A stretch of DNA of 64,000 nt from assembly GCF_900104525.1 (NCBI RefSeq), contig NZ_LT629711.1, positions 1,240,001-1,304,000 on the forward strand, in the 5' to 3' direction. How positions within the stretch are numbered: position 1 is the stretch's first letter; every line of letters begins with the position of its first letter. A program made the translations under genes and the position numbers. This document shows, one piece after another, positions 41,505 to 50,497 of this stretch. This DNA comes from Pedococcus dokdonensis (GTDB lineage Bacteria > Actinomycetota > Actinomycetes > Actinomycetales > Dermatophilaceae). A model generated the notes under the pieces. The model did not search any database and was not told the origin of the DNA. It saw only the letters and a list, made by a program, of their open reading frames with translations.

Positions 41505-43339
41505 GCGTCCACCTCCTCGTCCGCCGCGAGGGCGGCTCGCTCGGCCGCCTCCCGGGCATAGGCCGTGACGAGCCGCTGGTAGCCGGTGCAGCGACGCTCC
41601 AGCTCCGCGTGCGTGCCGTGGTCGACGACACGACCCCCTTCGACGTAGACGATCTGGTCGGCCAGCGTGATGGTCGACATCCGGTAGGCGACGACCAGGA
41701 CCGAGGTGCCGGCGCTGGAGGCCCGCAGCCCCGCGAGGATCGCCTGCTCCACGGCCGGGTCGACAGCGCTGGTGGCGTCGTCGAGCACGAGCAGCTGGGG
41801 CTTGCGGATGACCGCACGGGCCAACGCGATCCGCTGGCGCTGGCCACCGGACAGCGAGGTGCCGCGCTCCCCCACCCGGGTCTCGATGCCGAGCGGCAGC
41901 TCGCGGACGAAGCCGGTCGCCTGCGCGACCTCGAGCGCCGCCCACACCTGCTCGTCGGAGTAGTCGCCACCGAGGGTGACATTGCCGGCCACCGTGTCGT
42001 CGAACATGAAGGTCTGCTGCGGCACGAGCGCTGCGACCGAGGACACACCGCCGCGAGCGACCTGGCGCAGGTCGAGTCCGTCGAGGGTGACGTGACCGCG
42101 GTCCGGGTCGACCAGGCGCAGGGTGAGGTTCGTGAGCGTGGTCTTGCCCGACCCGGTCGGTCCGACGAGCGCGACGGTGGTGCCGGGCTCGACCTCGAGG
42201 GACACCCCGTGGATGGCCTGGAAGGTCGACTCCTCACCGGCTTCGTCGACGATGTCGTAGGCGTAGTCGATCCGGTCGAGCCGGGCGTGCGAGGCCCCCC
42301 GGCGCTCGGGTTGCGACGACCCGAACTCGAGCTCGCCACGCGCCTTCAGCACCGCATCGACCCGGTCCCAGCCGACCACCGTGCGCGGCAGCTCCCCGAG
42401 CACCCACCCGAGCGCCCGCACCGGGAAGGCCAGCACCGAGATGAGGTAGGCGACCTGGACGACGGCGGCCGGTTCGAGGGCGCCGTTCGCGACCTGGTGG
42501 GCTCCGACGGCGAGGACGGCGAGGGTGCCCAGGGTCGGGATCGCCTCGATGACCGGGTCGAAGGTGCCGCGGGTGCGCCCCACCTCCACGTTGGCGGCCT
42601 GGAGCCGGCGGGTGACCTCCTCGAACCGGTCGGACTCCTGCTGCTCGCGGCCCATCGACTTCACGATCAGCGCGGCCTCGAAGCTCTCGTGCGCGACCTC
42701 GCTCACCTCGGCCCGCAGCTGCTGCGCGCGGGACACCCGCGGCGACATGGCGCGCTGGAACACCATGTTGGCGAGGAACAGCAACGGGAAGACGGTCAGC
42801 CCGATGATCGCCATCACGGGGTCGACGAGCACCATCTGGACGATGCCGGCGACCAGCATGATGACGACGCCGATGGCCATCGGCAGCGGGGCGAAGACGT
42901 TCCAGGTCGCCTCGACGTCGGCGTTGGCGTTGGAGAGGAGCTGGCCCGAGGGGTGCCGGTGGTGCCAGGACAGTGGGAGCCGGAGGTACTGCCGCGTCAC
43001 CTCGCGCCGGAATCCGGCGGCGACGTTGTACATCGTGTAGCCCGCGGCGATCCGGCGGATCACGACCCCGACGACGTTGACCACGACCACGCCCGCGATC
43101 CACCCGAAGATGGTCCAGAGCTGGGCCGCTGTCGCGTGCCCAGCGGCGACGGCCGGCTGCACCTCCTCGCGGGTGACCTTGCCGATGGCCCAGGCCGTCA
43201 GCACGGTCATCACTCCGTAGAGCGCGCTCCCGGCCACGGCGAACGCGAACCACCGGGGCTGACGCCGCACCCCCACCCAGACGATCTGCAGGCTGCGCTT
43301 GAACGACGGCGTCGAACCTACTGACGCGTCGAGCGACAC
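41501..43339 (-). CDS. ABC exporter half-transporter with degenerate ATPase site
   Basis: 612 aa: six membrane segments and an ATPase domain with Walker A GPTGSGKTT and a perfect signature LSGGQRQR, but the catalytic Glu after Walker B is Asp (LLVLDDATSAVD) and the H-loop His is Tyr (VVAYRMST). These changes match the non-hydrolysing site of asymmetric exporters such as TmrAB or TM287/288. GTG start with GGAGG upstream. Confidence 0.92.
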   Translation of the reverse strand: MSLDASVGSTPSFKRSLQIVWVGVRRQPRWFAFAVAGSALYGVMTVLTAWAIGKVTREEVQPAVAAGHATAAQLWTIFGWIAGVVVVNVVGVVIRRIAAGYTMYNVAAGFRREVTRQYLRLPLSWHHRHPSGQLLSNANADVEATWNVFAPLPMAIGVVIMLVAGIVQMVLVDPVMAIIGLTVFPLLFLANMVFQRAMSPRVSRAQQLRAEVSEVAHESFEAALIVKSMGREQQESDRFEEVTRRLQAANVEVGRTRGTFDPVIEAIPTLGTLAVLAVGAHQVANGALEPAAVVQVAYLISVLAFPVRALGWVLGELPRTVVGWDRVDAVLKARGELEFGSSQPERRGASHARLDRIDYAYDIVDEAGEESTFQAIHGVSLEVEPGTTVALVGPTGSGKTTLTNLTLRLVDPDRGHVTLDGLDLRQVARGGVSSVAALVPQQTFMFDDTVAGNVTLGGDYSDEQVWAALEVAQATGFVRELPLGIETRVGERGTSLSGGQRQRIALARAVIRKPQLLVLDDATSAVDPAVEQAILAGLRASSAGTSVLVVAYRMSTITLADQIVYVEGGRVVDHGTHAELERRCTGYQRLVTAYAREAAERAALAADEEVDA

Positions 43340-43400
43340 TGCTGACCTCCGTTGCTGGGTGGGAGACCCAACCCTCTCACGGGGCAGGCATGATGACGTC

Positions 43401-44045
43401 ATGACCCACCTTGCCCGGATCGAGCGCGAATCCCTCTGCGACACCTTCGACCAGGTCGGCCCGGACGCCCCCACCCTGTGCTCCCCCTGGACCACCGCCG
43501 ACCTGGCGGCACACCTCGTCATCCGGGAGCGGCGCCCGGACCTCGCGCCCGGGATCTGGCTGCCCCCGCTCGCGGGGCGGCTCGAGGAGAGCCAGGCCGA
43601 CTACGCGGGCAAGCCGTGGCCGGAGCTGGTCGACCTGATCCGGTCCGGGCCCCCGGCGTGGTCGCCCGCGCAGCTCTCCTCCGTCGACGACGCCGTCAAC
43701 TTCCTCGAGTTCTTCATCCACCACGAGGACGTCCTGCGCGGTGACGGCCAGGTGGGGCCACGCCGCGAGGTGCCCCTGCGCGAGCAGAAGGCGCTCTGGA
43801 AGACCCTGAAGCGACTGGGCAAGGTGTTCTTCCGCCGCAGCCCGGTGGGGGTCGTGCTGGAACGCACCGACGGCAAGGTCCTCACGGTCAAGGGTCCGAC
43901 CGAGCTCGGCACCGTGACGGTGCGTGGCGACGCGACCGAGCTCGTGCTGGCGGCCTACGGCCGGCGTCGGGTGGCCGACCTCTCGGTCGCTGGCGACGAC
44001 GCGGCGGTGCAGGCACTCTGGGAGGCACCCCTCGGCCTGTCGTGA
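43401..44045 (+). CDS. TIGR03085-family DinB-like metal-binding protein
   Basis: 214 aa. The N-terminal helical bundle (CDTFDQVGPDAPTLCSPWTTADLAAHLVIRERR in part) is the mycothiol-dependent isomerase/DinB-like fold used by the TIGR03085 family, with His at AAHL and FIHHED as probable metal ligands. Function unknown; many relatives use mycothiol. Divergent from the ABC exporter genes with about 60 bases between starts. Confidence 0.82.
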   Translation: MTHLARIERESLCDTFDQVGPDAPTLCSPWTTADLAAHLVIRERRPDLAPGIWLPPLAGRLEESQADYAGKPWPELVDLIRSGPPAWSPAQLSSVDDAVNFLEFFIHHEDVLRGDGQVGPRREVPLREQKALWKTLKRLGKVFFRRSPVGVVLERTDGKVLTVKGPTELGTVTVRGDATELVLAAYGRRRVADLSVAGDDAAVQALWEAPLGLS

Positions 44046-44086
44046 CCACCCGGCACACCGCGGAGCACCAAGGAGGCTGAGGCCAC

Positions 44087-44386
44087 ATGGGTGAGCAGGT
44101 CACCTTCACGGCACCGTTGTGGGAGTGGGGCGCCCGCGACTCGTGGTTCTTCGTGACGCTCGACGAGGAGGCCAGCGAGGTCGTCGCCGACCGGCCACCA
44201 CCGGGCCGCGGCTTCGGGTCGGTGCGGGTCCGGGCGACGGTGGGCCGGACGACGTGGACCACCTCGGTCTTCCCGAGCGACAGCGAGAGCGGGCGCTTCG
44301 TCCTGCCCGTGAAGAAGGCGGTGCGGGTCGCCGAGTCGATCGACGAGGACGACCCGGTGACCGTGCTCCTCGAGGTGCTCGACTAG
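44087..44386 (+). CDS. DUF1905 domain protein
   Basis: 99 aa consisting of one DUF1905 beta-barrel domain (VTFTAPLWEWG, SVRVRATVGRTTW, FVLPVKKAVR). GGAGG precedes the ATG, 41 bases after the DinB-like gene, so the two are probably cotranscribed. Function unknown. Confidence 0.8.
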   Translation: MGEQVTFTAPLWEWGARDSWFFVTLDEEASEVVADRPPPGRGFGSVRVRATVGRTTWTTSVFPSDSESGRFVLPVKKAVRVAESIDEDDPVTVLLEVLD

Positions 44387-44415
44387 GCGCGGCGACGCGG
44401 TCCTCGCGGCGGGCG

Positions 44416-45189
44416 TCAGCGGACCGGTATGCCGTCCTGCCGCAACGCCTCCTTGACGTCACCGATGCTCAGCTCGCCGAAGTGGAAGACGCTCGCCGCC
44501 AACACGGCGTCGGCCCCGGCGCGCACTGCCGGCGCGAAGTGCTCCACCCGCCCGGCTCCCCCGCTCGCGATCAGCGGGATCCGGACCTCGCGGCGGACCA
44601 GCTCGATGAGCTCGACGTCGAAGCCTGCCTTGGTGCCGTCGGCGTCCATCGAGTTGAGCAGGATCTCGCCGGCACCCAGCTCGCCGGCGCGAGCGCACCA
44701 CTCGACCGCGTCGAGTCCGGCCCCCTGGCGACCGCCGTGCGTGGTCACCTCGAAGTCGCCGGTCGGGCGGCGGGAGTCGTCGAGCCGGCGGCGCACGTCG
44801 GCGGACAGCACCAGCACCTGTGACCCGAACCGGTCGGCCACCTCGGCGATCAGCTCGGGCCGGGCGATCGCCGCGGTGTTGACCCCGACCTTGTCGGCCC
44901 CGGCGCGCAACAGCCGGTCGACGTCGTCGACGGTGCGCACCCCTCCGCCGACGGTGAGCGGGATGAACACCTGCTCCGCGGTCTGGCGCACGATCTCGTA
45001 GGTGGTCTCGCGGTTGCCGCTGCTGGCGGTCACGTCGAGGAAGGTGAGCTCGTCAGCGCCCTGCTCGCCGTACACCCGGGCCAGCTCGACCGGGTCGCCC
45101 GCGTCGCGCAGGTCGACGAAGTTCACGCCCTTGACCACCCGGCCCGCGTCGACGTCGAGGCAGGGGATCACGCGAGTCGCAACAGGCAC
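44416..45189 (-). CDS. hisF: Imidazole glycerol phosphate synthase cyclase subunit
   Basis: With HisH it makes imidazole glycerol phosphate and AICAR. It is a 257-aa TIM barrel with the catalytic Asp pair in [15 protein letters not shown] and [13 protein letters not shown], and phosphate sites TVGGGVRT and ASGGAG. GTG start. It stands alone here, without hisH or hisA next to it. Confidence 0.96.
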   Translation of the reverse strand: MPVATRVIPCLDVDAGRVVKGVNFVDLRDAGDPVELARVYGEQGADELTFLDVTASSGNRETTYEIVRQTAEQVFIPLTVGGGVRTVDDVDRLLRAGADKVGVNTAAIARPELIAEVADRFGSQVLVLSADVRRRLDDSRRPTGDFEVTTHGGRQGAGLDAVEWCARAGELGAGEILLNSMDADGTKAGFDVELIELVRREVRIPLIASGGAGRVEHFAPAVRAGADAVLAASVFHFGELSIGDVKEALRQDGIPVR

Positions 45190-45220
45190 GCCGGGAGCCT
45201 ATCGATCTAGTCTGGAACGC

Positions 45221-45787
45221 ATGCGCGTCGACCAGAGGGCGGATGCGGTCGCGACCATCGTCGCGCTCGTCGACGCCAGCCAGCCTCTCTGCGGCACGAC
45301 GCACCTGGTCTGCATCGACGGTCCGAGCGGCGCAGGCAAGACCACCCTGGCCCACGACGTGGCCGCCGACCTGGCCGCTCCGACGGTGCACATGGACGAC
45401 CTCTACCCCGGCTGGGACGGCCTGCGCGCCGGCACCCACCGTGCGCAGGAGTGGCTGGTCGGACCGCTCATGGAGGGGCTGCCGGCGCGCTACCGGCGCT
45501 GGGACTGGGCTGCCCACGAGTACGCCGAGTGGGTGCAGCTGCCCGCGTCGGAGGTCGTGGTGCTCGAAGGCTGCGGGGCCGGGGCGCTGCCCGCCGGCAA
45601 GGCTGCCTCGGTGCTGGTCTGGGTGGAGGCCGAGGAGTCGGTCCGTCGGGCCCGCGGCCTGGCCCGCGACCCGGGCTACGCACCGTTCTGGGACGGGTGG
45701 GCGGCCCAGGAGCGCCGCCTCTACGAGGCGGACCGCACGTGGGAGCGCGCCGACCTCTTCCTCGACACCACGACCGACCGCCGCTGA
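45221..45787 (+). CDS. Uridine-kinase-like P-loop protein
   Basis: 188 aa with Walker A GPSGAGKTT at residues 34-42, DDLYPGWDGL as the next conserved block, and an LID-like arginine region (SVRRARGLARDPG). It resembles the uridine kinase/(d)CTP-type ATP-binding family; substrate not known. Divergent from hisF with a 31-base gap, so promoters must overlap the genes or be leaderless. Confidence 0.75.
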   Translation: MRVDQRADAVATIVALVDASQPLCGTTHLVCIDGPSGAGKTTLAHDVAADLAAPTVHMDDLYPGWDGLRAGTHRAQEWLVGPLMEGLPARYRRWDWAAHEYAEWVQLPASEVVVLEGCGAGALPAGKAASVLVWVEAEESVRRARGLARDPGYAPFWDGWAAQERRLYEADRTWERADLFLDTTTDRR

Positions 45788-45823
45788 GCCCCGGGGTCTC
45801 CTGATGGCCGCCATAATCGGGCC

Positions 45824-46399
45824 ATGGAACCCGCCGACATGATGGCCGCCGTCACCGACTCGATGCGCGAGCGGACCGGGCGGACCCTCGAGGAGTGGGT
45901 GGCCCTGGTCCAGGAGTCCGGCCTCGACCCGGTCGACCAGAAGGCCGTGCGCACCTGGCTGCGCGACGTCCACGGGGTGCCGCAGAACTCGCAGTGGGCC
46001 GTCGCCGACGCCGCGGCGACCGCGGCTGGCTGGGAGCGTCCCGACCCCGACGGCTACACCGACACCCTGTATGCCGGGTCGAAGGCCCACCTGCGCCCGA
46101 TCCACGATGCGGTCGTCACCCTGGCCGAGGGGCTCGGCGAGGACGCCCACCGCGAGGGCCGGGGCACCTACATCCCCGTGGTGCGGCGCACCCAGTTCGT
46201 CGCGGTGGCCCCGGGTCCGCGCGAGACCGTCCGGGTCGGCTTCCGGTTCCGCGGAGAGGTGCCCGACGACGAACGCCTCTCCCCCGCCAAGGGATTCGCC
46301 CAGGCGAGCCACTGGCTGCACCTGTCCGCGGACGCCGACGAGGACGACCTGCGCTCGATCGGGCCGCTGCTCGAGGCCGCCTACTCCCAGAACGGCTGA
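45824..46399 (+). CDS. DUF4287-DUF5655 protein
   Basis: 191 aa. The first 75 residues (RTLEEWVALVQESG, WLRDVHGVPQNSQWAVAD) fit DUF4287; the remainder (YAGSKAHLRPIHDAVVTLAEGLG onward) fits DUF5655, often annotated as a DNA/RNA-associated or transporter-associated domain of unknown function. Follows the kinase gene by 36 bases; the next gene begins one base after its stop. Confidence 0.75.
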   Translation: MEPADMMAAVTDSMRERTGRTLEEWVALVQESGLDPVDQKAVRTWLRDVHGVPQNSQWAVADAAATAAGWERPDPDGYTDTLYAGSKAHLRPIHDAVVTLAEGLGEDAHREGRGTYIPVVRRTQFVAVAPGPRETVRVGFRFRGEVPDDERLSPAKGFAQASHWLHLSADADEDDLRSIGPLLEAAYSQNG

Positions 46400-46400
46400 G

Positions 46401-47519
46401 ATGTCCACCGTCGACCTGGCCCGCGCGGCTCGGCGCTCCCGCCGCGAGGCCAGGGCGCGCACCGACCGGCTGGTGAGCCGGATGTTCTTCATCGTCCAGT
46501 GCGGCCTCGGGGCCGCCACGGCCTGGTGGGTGGCCAGCGACCTGCTGCACCACAGCCGGCCCTTCTTCGCCCCGGTCACGGCGATGATCTCGCTCGGCAT
46601 GTCGTTCGGGCAGCGCCTGCGACGGGTCACCGAGGTGATGATCGGCGTCGCCGTCGGGGTCTTCGTCGGTGACGTCTTCGTGCACGTCTTCGGTTCGGGC
46701 TTCTGGCAGATCATCGTGGTCGTGGTGCTCTCGATGAGTGTGGCGGCGCTGCTCGGTGCCGGCATGCTGCTCATCACCCAGGCCGGGGTGCAGTCCGTCA
46801 TCGTCACCACGCTGGTGGCCGGTTCCGGCCAGGCCTTCACACGCTGGCTCGACGCCGTGGTGGGTGGCTGCGTGGCCCTCGCCTTCACGACGATCGCACC
46901 AGCCGGCCCGCTGCGCCGCCCCCGTCAACAGGCCTCGCTGGTCGTCCACGAGATCGGCGAGGTGCTCGCCGACACGGCCCGCGCGCTGCGTGACCGCGAC
47001 TCCGACCTCGCCTCCGCCACGCTCACCCGCGCCCGCGACACCGAGTCGATGCTCGACGAGGCACGCTCCCTGTCGGCCGAGGGGATCGCGGTGGTGCGGC
47101 TCTCACCGTTCCGTCGCCGCCACCTTCCCGGCGTGCAGGCCATCGCCGACCTGCTCGAGCCGCTGGACCGCGCCATCCGCAACCTGCGGGTGCTGGTGCG
47201 CCGCGCCGCGATCGCGACCTGGCGCGAGGAGGCGGTGCCCACGGCATACCTGCGCCTGGTCGACGCGCTGGCCGAGACCTGCGAGGACATCGCCCGCGAG
47301 CTCGGCCAGCGACGGCTGCCCACCAACGCGCGGGTGGGCCTGCAGCGCATCGGTGAGGCGAGCGCCGTGCTCGACCCGTCCGCTGGACTGTCCGGCGAGG
47401 TGATGCGAGCCCAGATCCGATCGATGGTGGTCGACCTGCTGATGCTGACGGGGATGCCGCTGGACGAGGCGCGCGAGATGGTGCCCGAGTCGATGACCAC
47501 CGGCCCGCAGGACGACTGA
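46401..47519 (+). CDS. FUSC/aromatic-acid-exporter-like membrane protein
   Basis: 372 aa. An N-terminal membrane half of about six helices (residues 28-175), beginning near FFIVQCGLGAATAWWVASDL, followed by a cytosolic helical domain. This is the FUSC/ArAE layout; some relatives export aromatic acids, others have no known role. Translationally close to the DUF4287 gene. Confidence 0.8.
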   Translation: MSTVDLARAARRSRREARARTDRLVSRMFFIVQCGLGAATAWWVASDLLHHSRPFFAPVTAMISLGMSFGQRLRRVTEVMIGVAVGVFVGDVFVHVFGSGFWQIIVVVVLSMSVAALLGAGMLLITQAGVQSVIVTTLVAGSGQAFTRWLDAVVGGCVALAFTTIAPAGPLRRPRQQASLVVHEIGEVLADTARALRDRDSDLASATLTRARDTESMLDEARSLSAEGIAVVRLSPFRRRHLPGVQAIADLLEPLDRAIRNLRVLVRRAAIATWREEAVPTAYLRLVDALAETCEDIARELGQRRLPTNARVGLQRIGEASAVLDPSAGLSGEVMRAQIRSMVVDLLMLTGMPLDEAREMVPESMTTGPQDD

Positions 47520-47542
47520 GGCGGGCTGCGAGACTGGCCGCG

Positions 47543-48739
47543 ATGTCCTCTCGCCGCCACCCCCACCTCCCCCCTGTCTGGCTGATGGCCCTGGCGCTCG
47601 TCGCCGTCGCCGCCAACCTGCGCACCGCGATGGCCAGCGTGCCCCCGCTGACCGAGACCATCGCCGACGACCTCGGCCTGTCCAACACCGCGCTGGGCGC
47701 ACTGACCACCCTGCCAGTGCTGTGCATGGGCCTCTTCGCCCCGACGGCGCAGCGGATCGCGGCCCGGCTCGGCGCCGCGGCCGCGGTCGAGCTGGCGATC
47801 GTCTGCGTGGCGATCGGGCTCGGCCTGCGCCTGGCGGGTGGCGCCACCTGGCCGTTGTATGCCGGGACGTTCGTCGCCGGGGTGGGCATCGCGATCGGGG
47901 GCACCTTGCTCCCCGGTCTGGTGAAGGAGCTGTTCCCGCCGGCGCGGGCCGGTCTGGTCACCGGGCTCTACATGCTGGCGATGATGGGCGGCGCCGGTGC
48001 CTCCTCGGCGCTCTCGGTGCCCCTGCAGGGCTGGCTGGGGTCGTGGCAGGCCTCGCTCGCCTCGTGGTCCCTGCTCGCGGTCGTGGGGGTGCTGGCGTGG
48101 GTGCCGGTCCTCACCGGCCACGCGCGCCACCGGGCGGCCAACCCGGCGGCGGTGGCCCCGACCCGGCTCCCCTGGCGCCAGTCGACGGCCTGGCTGGTCG
48201 CCGGCTACCTGGCCGTCCAGTCGGTCGAGTTCTACTCGACCCTCGCCTGGCTCGCCCCGTCCTACACGGCGCGCGGCTGGGACCCGACGCACGCGGGATA
48301 CCTGCTGTCGGTCTTCACCGCCGCCCAGCTGGTCTCGGGCCTGCTCGCCCCTGCCCTCACCGACCGGATCCACGACCGACGCGTGCTCCTGGTCTCCGCA
48401 GCGGTGCTGGGGCTGCTCGGCCAGGCCGGTCTCTGGCTCCTCCCGGAGGGGGCGCCGTGGGTGTGGGCCACCGTCCTCGGGCTCGGCCAGGGCGCGTCGT
48501 TCGCGCTCGGGCTCGTGCTGATCGTCGACTACGCAGGCTCCCCCTCCGCCAGCGCCCGCCTCGCCGGCATGGCGTTCCTGTTCAGCTACACCATCGCGTC
48601 GTTCGGCCCGGCCACGATGGGCGCGATCCGTGACCTCACCGGTGGCTTCACCGCCGTCTGGGGCACCCTGACGGTGCTGATGCTGGGGCAGGTGCTCTTC
48701 TCGGCGCTGATGCGTCCCGGCCTGCACAAGGTCGACTGA
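47543..48739 (+). CDS. MFS transporter, CynX/NimT type
   Basis: 398 aa with about twelve membrane segments. VAANLRTAMASVPPLTETI and LTTLPVLCMGLFAPTA are typical of the CynX/NimT (cyanate or nitroimidazole) branch of the major facilitator superfamily; the true substrate is not known and no cyanase gene is nearby. The stop codon lies in the first unit of a 14-bp tandem repeat. Confidence 0.88.
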   Translation: MSSRRHPHLPPVWLMALALVAVAANLRTAMASVPPLTETIADDLGLSNTALGALTTLPVLCMGLFAPTAQRIAARLGAAAAVELAIVCVAIGLGLRLAGGATWPLYAGTFVAGVGIAIGGTLLPGLVKELFPPARAGLVTGLYMLAMMGGAGASSALSVPLQGWLGSWQASLASWSLLAVVGVLAWVPVLTGHARHRAANPAAVAPTRLPWRQSTAWLVAGYLAVQSVEFYSTLAWLAPSYTARGWDPTHAGYLLSVFTAAQLVSGLLAPALTDRIHDRRVLLVSAAVLGLLGQAGLWLLPEGAPWVWATVLGLGQGASFALGLVLIVDYAGSPSASARLAGMAFLFSYTIASFGPATMGAIRDLTGGFTAVWGTLTVLMLGQVLFSALMRPGLHKVD

Positions 48740-48815
48740 ACCGGGTCCACTGAACCGGGTCGACTGAACGGGGTCGACTGAACCGGGTCGGCTCGACCGC
48801 GTCGACCGCGCCGGG
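48732..48815. repeat. 14-bp tandem repeat over the end of the MFS gene
   Basis: Units of TCGACTGAACCGGG at 48732, 48746, 48760 and 48774 with at most one change each, then two decayed units to 48815. The first unit contains the MFS stop codon, and each good copy carries TGA. Confidence 0.9.
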
Positions 48816-48835
48816 TCACCTGCTCACTCGCCCGA

Positions 48836-48891
48836 CCGGAAGGGCGGGGGTGGTCAGCGTCCCCTTGCTCGGGACCACCCCCGCCCTCCGG
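48836..48891. terminator. Strong bidirectional terminator
   Basis: A perfect 15-pair stem (AGGGCGGGGGTGGTC with its complement) around a 17-base loop, extended by CCGG pairs beyond one bulged base. It lies between the convergent MFS and cutinase genes. Confidence 0.85.
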
Positions 48892-48960
48892 CGGCATGTG
48901 CGTCGTCCTACCCCGGTTCGGTGGTGCTGACCGGGTTCCTTCGGTATGCCGCGGTGCGGC

Positions 48961-49701
48961 TCAGGCGCGGTCGGCGACGTGCCGTCCGATGAGGTAGGCG
49001 CCGGAGTAGCCGGCGATGGGTGAGTACGTCGAGCTGGTGTAGGTCAGGTGCTCCTTGGCGCCGCCCACGGCGGCCCCGGCGAGGTAGCCGGTGGACTGTG
49101 CGGTCGAGTAGGACGCGCACACCTGGTCCTTCTTGTTGCAGACGTTGTAGACGAAGACCCCGGTCGGCCAGGACGCGCGTCGACCCCACATGCCGCCGTG
49201 CACGCGGTCGGCGGTCTTGCTGGACCCGAACGTCGGGTTGAGCATCGGGTCGCCGATCAGCCCGACGCCCTGGATCCGAGCCCGCTGCGTCGAGGTCAGC
49301 CCGACGACCACGTCTCCGACGATGTGCGCGCCCTGCGAGTAGCCGAACAGTGCCACCTTCGTCTTCGGGCAGCCCGACAGGTAGCTGTTGAGCTTGGTGC
49401 GGAGGGCGGCCCGTCCCTCGGACATCGAGACCGCGTAGTTGAAGGTCGCCTGGTAGGGCACGTAGTCCTTGGTGACGTTGGCCGACCCCTTGCGGGCGGC
49501 GAAGGCGCTCACCGCGGTCGGCAGCTGGGTGCCGCTGCTGGCCCTGGCTCCGTCGTTGGTGCCGCGCACCGCGATGGCCGTGTAGGCGCGACACGTCACG
49601 GCGCTGGCGCTCGTCGCGGTGGCCGCGATCACGCCGGTGACGACGACCGCGGTGGTGGTGGCCCCGACGACTGCGCGGCGGATGGCACGGGTGAACTTCA
49701 T
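48961..49701 (-). CDS. Secreted cutinase-family esterase
   Basis: 246 aa. Sec signal peptide (AIRRAVVGATTTAVVVTGVI, cleavage after SASA) and a cutinase alpha/beta hydrolase with nucleophile GYSQGAH, the Asp in KKDQVCA and a later His, plus disulfide cysteines. Cutinase-like proteins of actinobacteria hydrolyse esters of lipids or polyesters outside the cell. GGAGGAGC precedes the ATG. Confidence 0.9.
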   Translation of the reverse strand: MKFTRAIRRAVVGATTTAVVVTGVIAATATSASAVTCRAYTAIAVRGTNDGARASSGTQLPTAVSAFAARKGSANVTKDYVPYQATFNYAVSMSEGRAALRTKLNSYLSGCPKTKVALFGYSQGAHIVGDVVVGLTSTQRARIQGVGLIGDPMLNPTFGSSKTADRVHGGMWGRRASWPTGVFVYNVCNKKDQVCASYSTAQSTGYLAGAAVGGAKEHLTYTSSTYSPIAGYSGAYLIGRHVADRA

Positions 49702-49822
49702 GGTTGCTCCTCCCCTGGTCCACGCCGATGTGGACCGACGGGTCACAGCCTCCCGAGGACGCCGACTGCCTGGTACCCACGAAAACGGGGGGTGCTGCGG
49801 GCCGGGCAGGTGCCGGACGGGG

Positions 49823-50497
49823 TCAGTCCTCTTCGAGGAGGTCGCCCGGCCCGACACCGAAGGCGAGCTCGATGTCACCGGCACTCGTGTGCTGCAGGTA
49901 GTCCCGCAGCTTTGCGCAGGCGGCCTGGTAGTGCTCGCGGGCCACGCCCTCGGTGATGTAGAGCTCCGCGGCGATGTCACCCCAGTGCCGCCCCCTGGCC
50001 CGGGCCGAGATCACCTGGCGCTGACGGGGGCTGAGCGCCAGCGCGGCCCCGCGTCGGTCGAGCAGCTCGGTGAGCCCCACCAACGACTGGGTCACCACGA
50101 CCTGCCCGTCGCGGATGTCCTGCACCGCGCGCACCGCGACCTCCGGTGGGTCCGACTTGTGCACCACGCCGCTGGCGCCGGCGCGGAGGCACAGCGCGAG
50201 GACGAGCGCGCGTCGCTCGTCGGTGTAGAGGCAGACCCGGTGGCCGAGCGAGCGCAGGGCCCGGATGGCGGCACGACCCTGCTTGGTGGCGGTCGACTCG
50301 ACCCCCTGCGGGCCACGCAGCAGCAGGTCCAGCACGACGACGTCGCAGTCCACACGGGCGGCCTCGAAGTCCTCCACGTTCGCGTACGTCGCCACGACGT
50401 CGAGCCCGGGGTGCACGGTGGCGAACCCGCCGCGGATCACGGTGCTGTCGTCGATCACGACGACGCTGGGCCTCGTGGCCGCCGGGTCGGCGCTCAC
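49823..50497 (-). CDS. NarL/FixJ-type response regulator
   Basis: 224 aa. Receiver domain with VVVIDDSTVIRGG, phospho-acceptor Asp in DVVVLDLLLRG and Lys in VVHKSDPPE; C-terminal LuxR-type helix-turn-helix (LSPRQRQVISARARGRHWGDI). GTG start overlapping the kinase stop (GTGA). Target genes cannot be inferred. Confidence 0.9.
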   Translation of the reverse strand: MSADPAATRPSVVVIDDSTVIRGGFATVHPGLDVVATYANVEDFEAARVDCDVVVLDLLLRGPQGVESTATKQGRAAIRALRSLGHRVCLYTDERRALVLALCLRAGASGVVHKSDPPEVAVRAVQDIRDGQVVVTQSLVGLTELLDRRGAALALSPRQRQVISARARGRHWGDIAAELYITEGVAREHYQAACAKLRDYLQHTSAGDIELAFGVGPGDLLEED

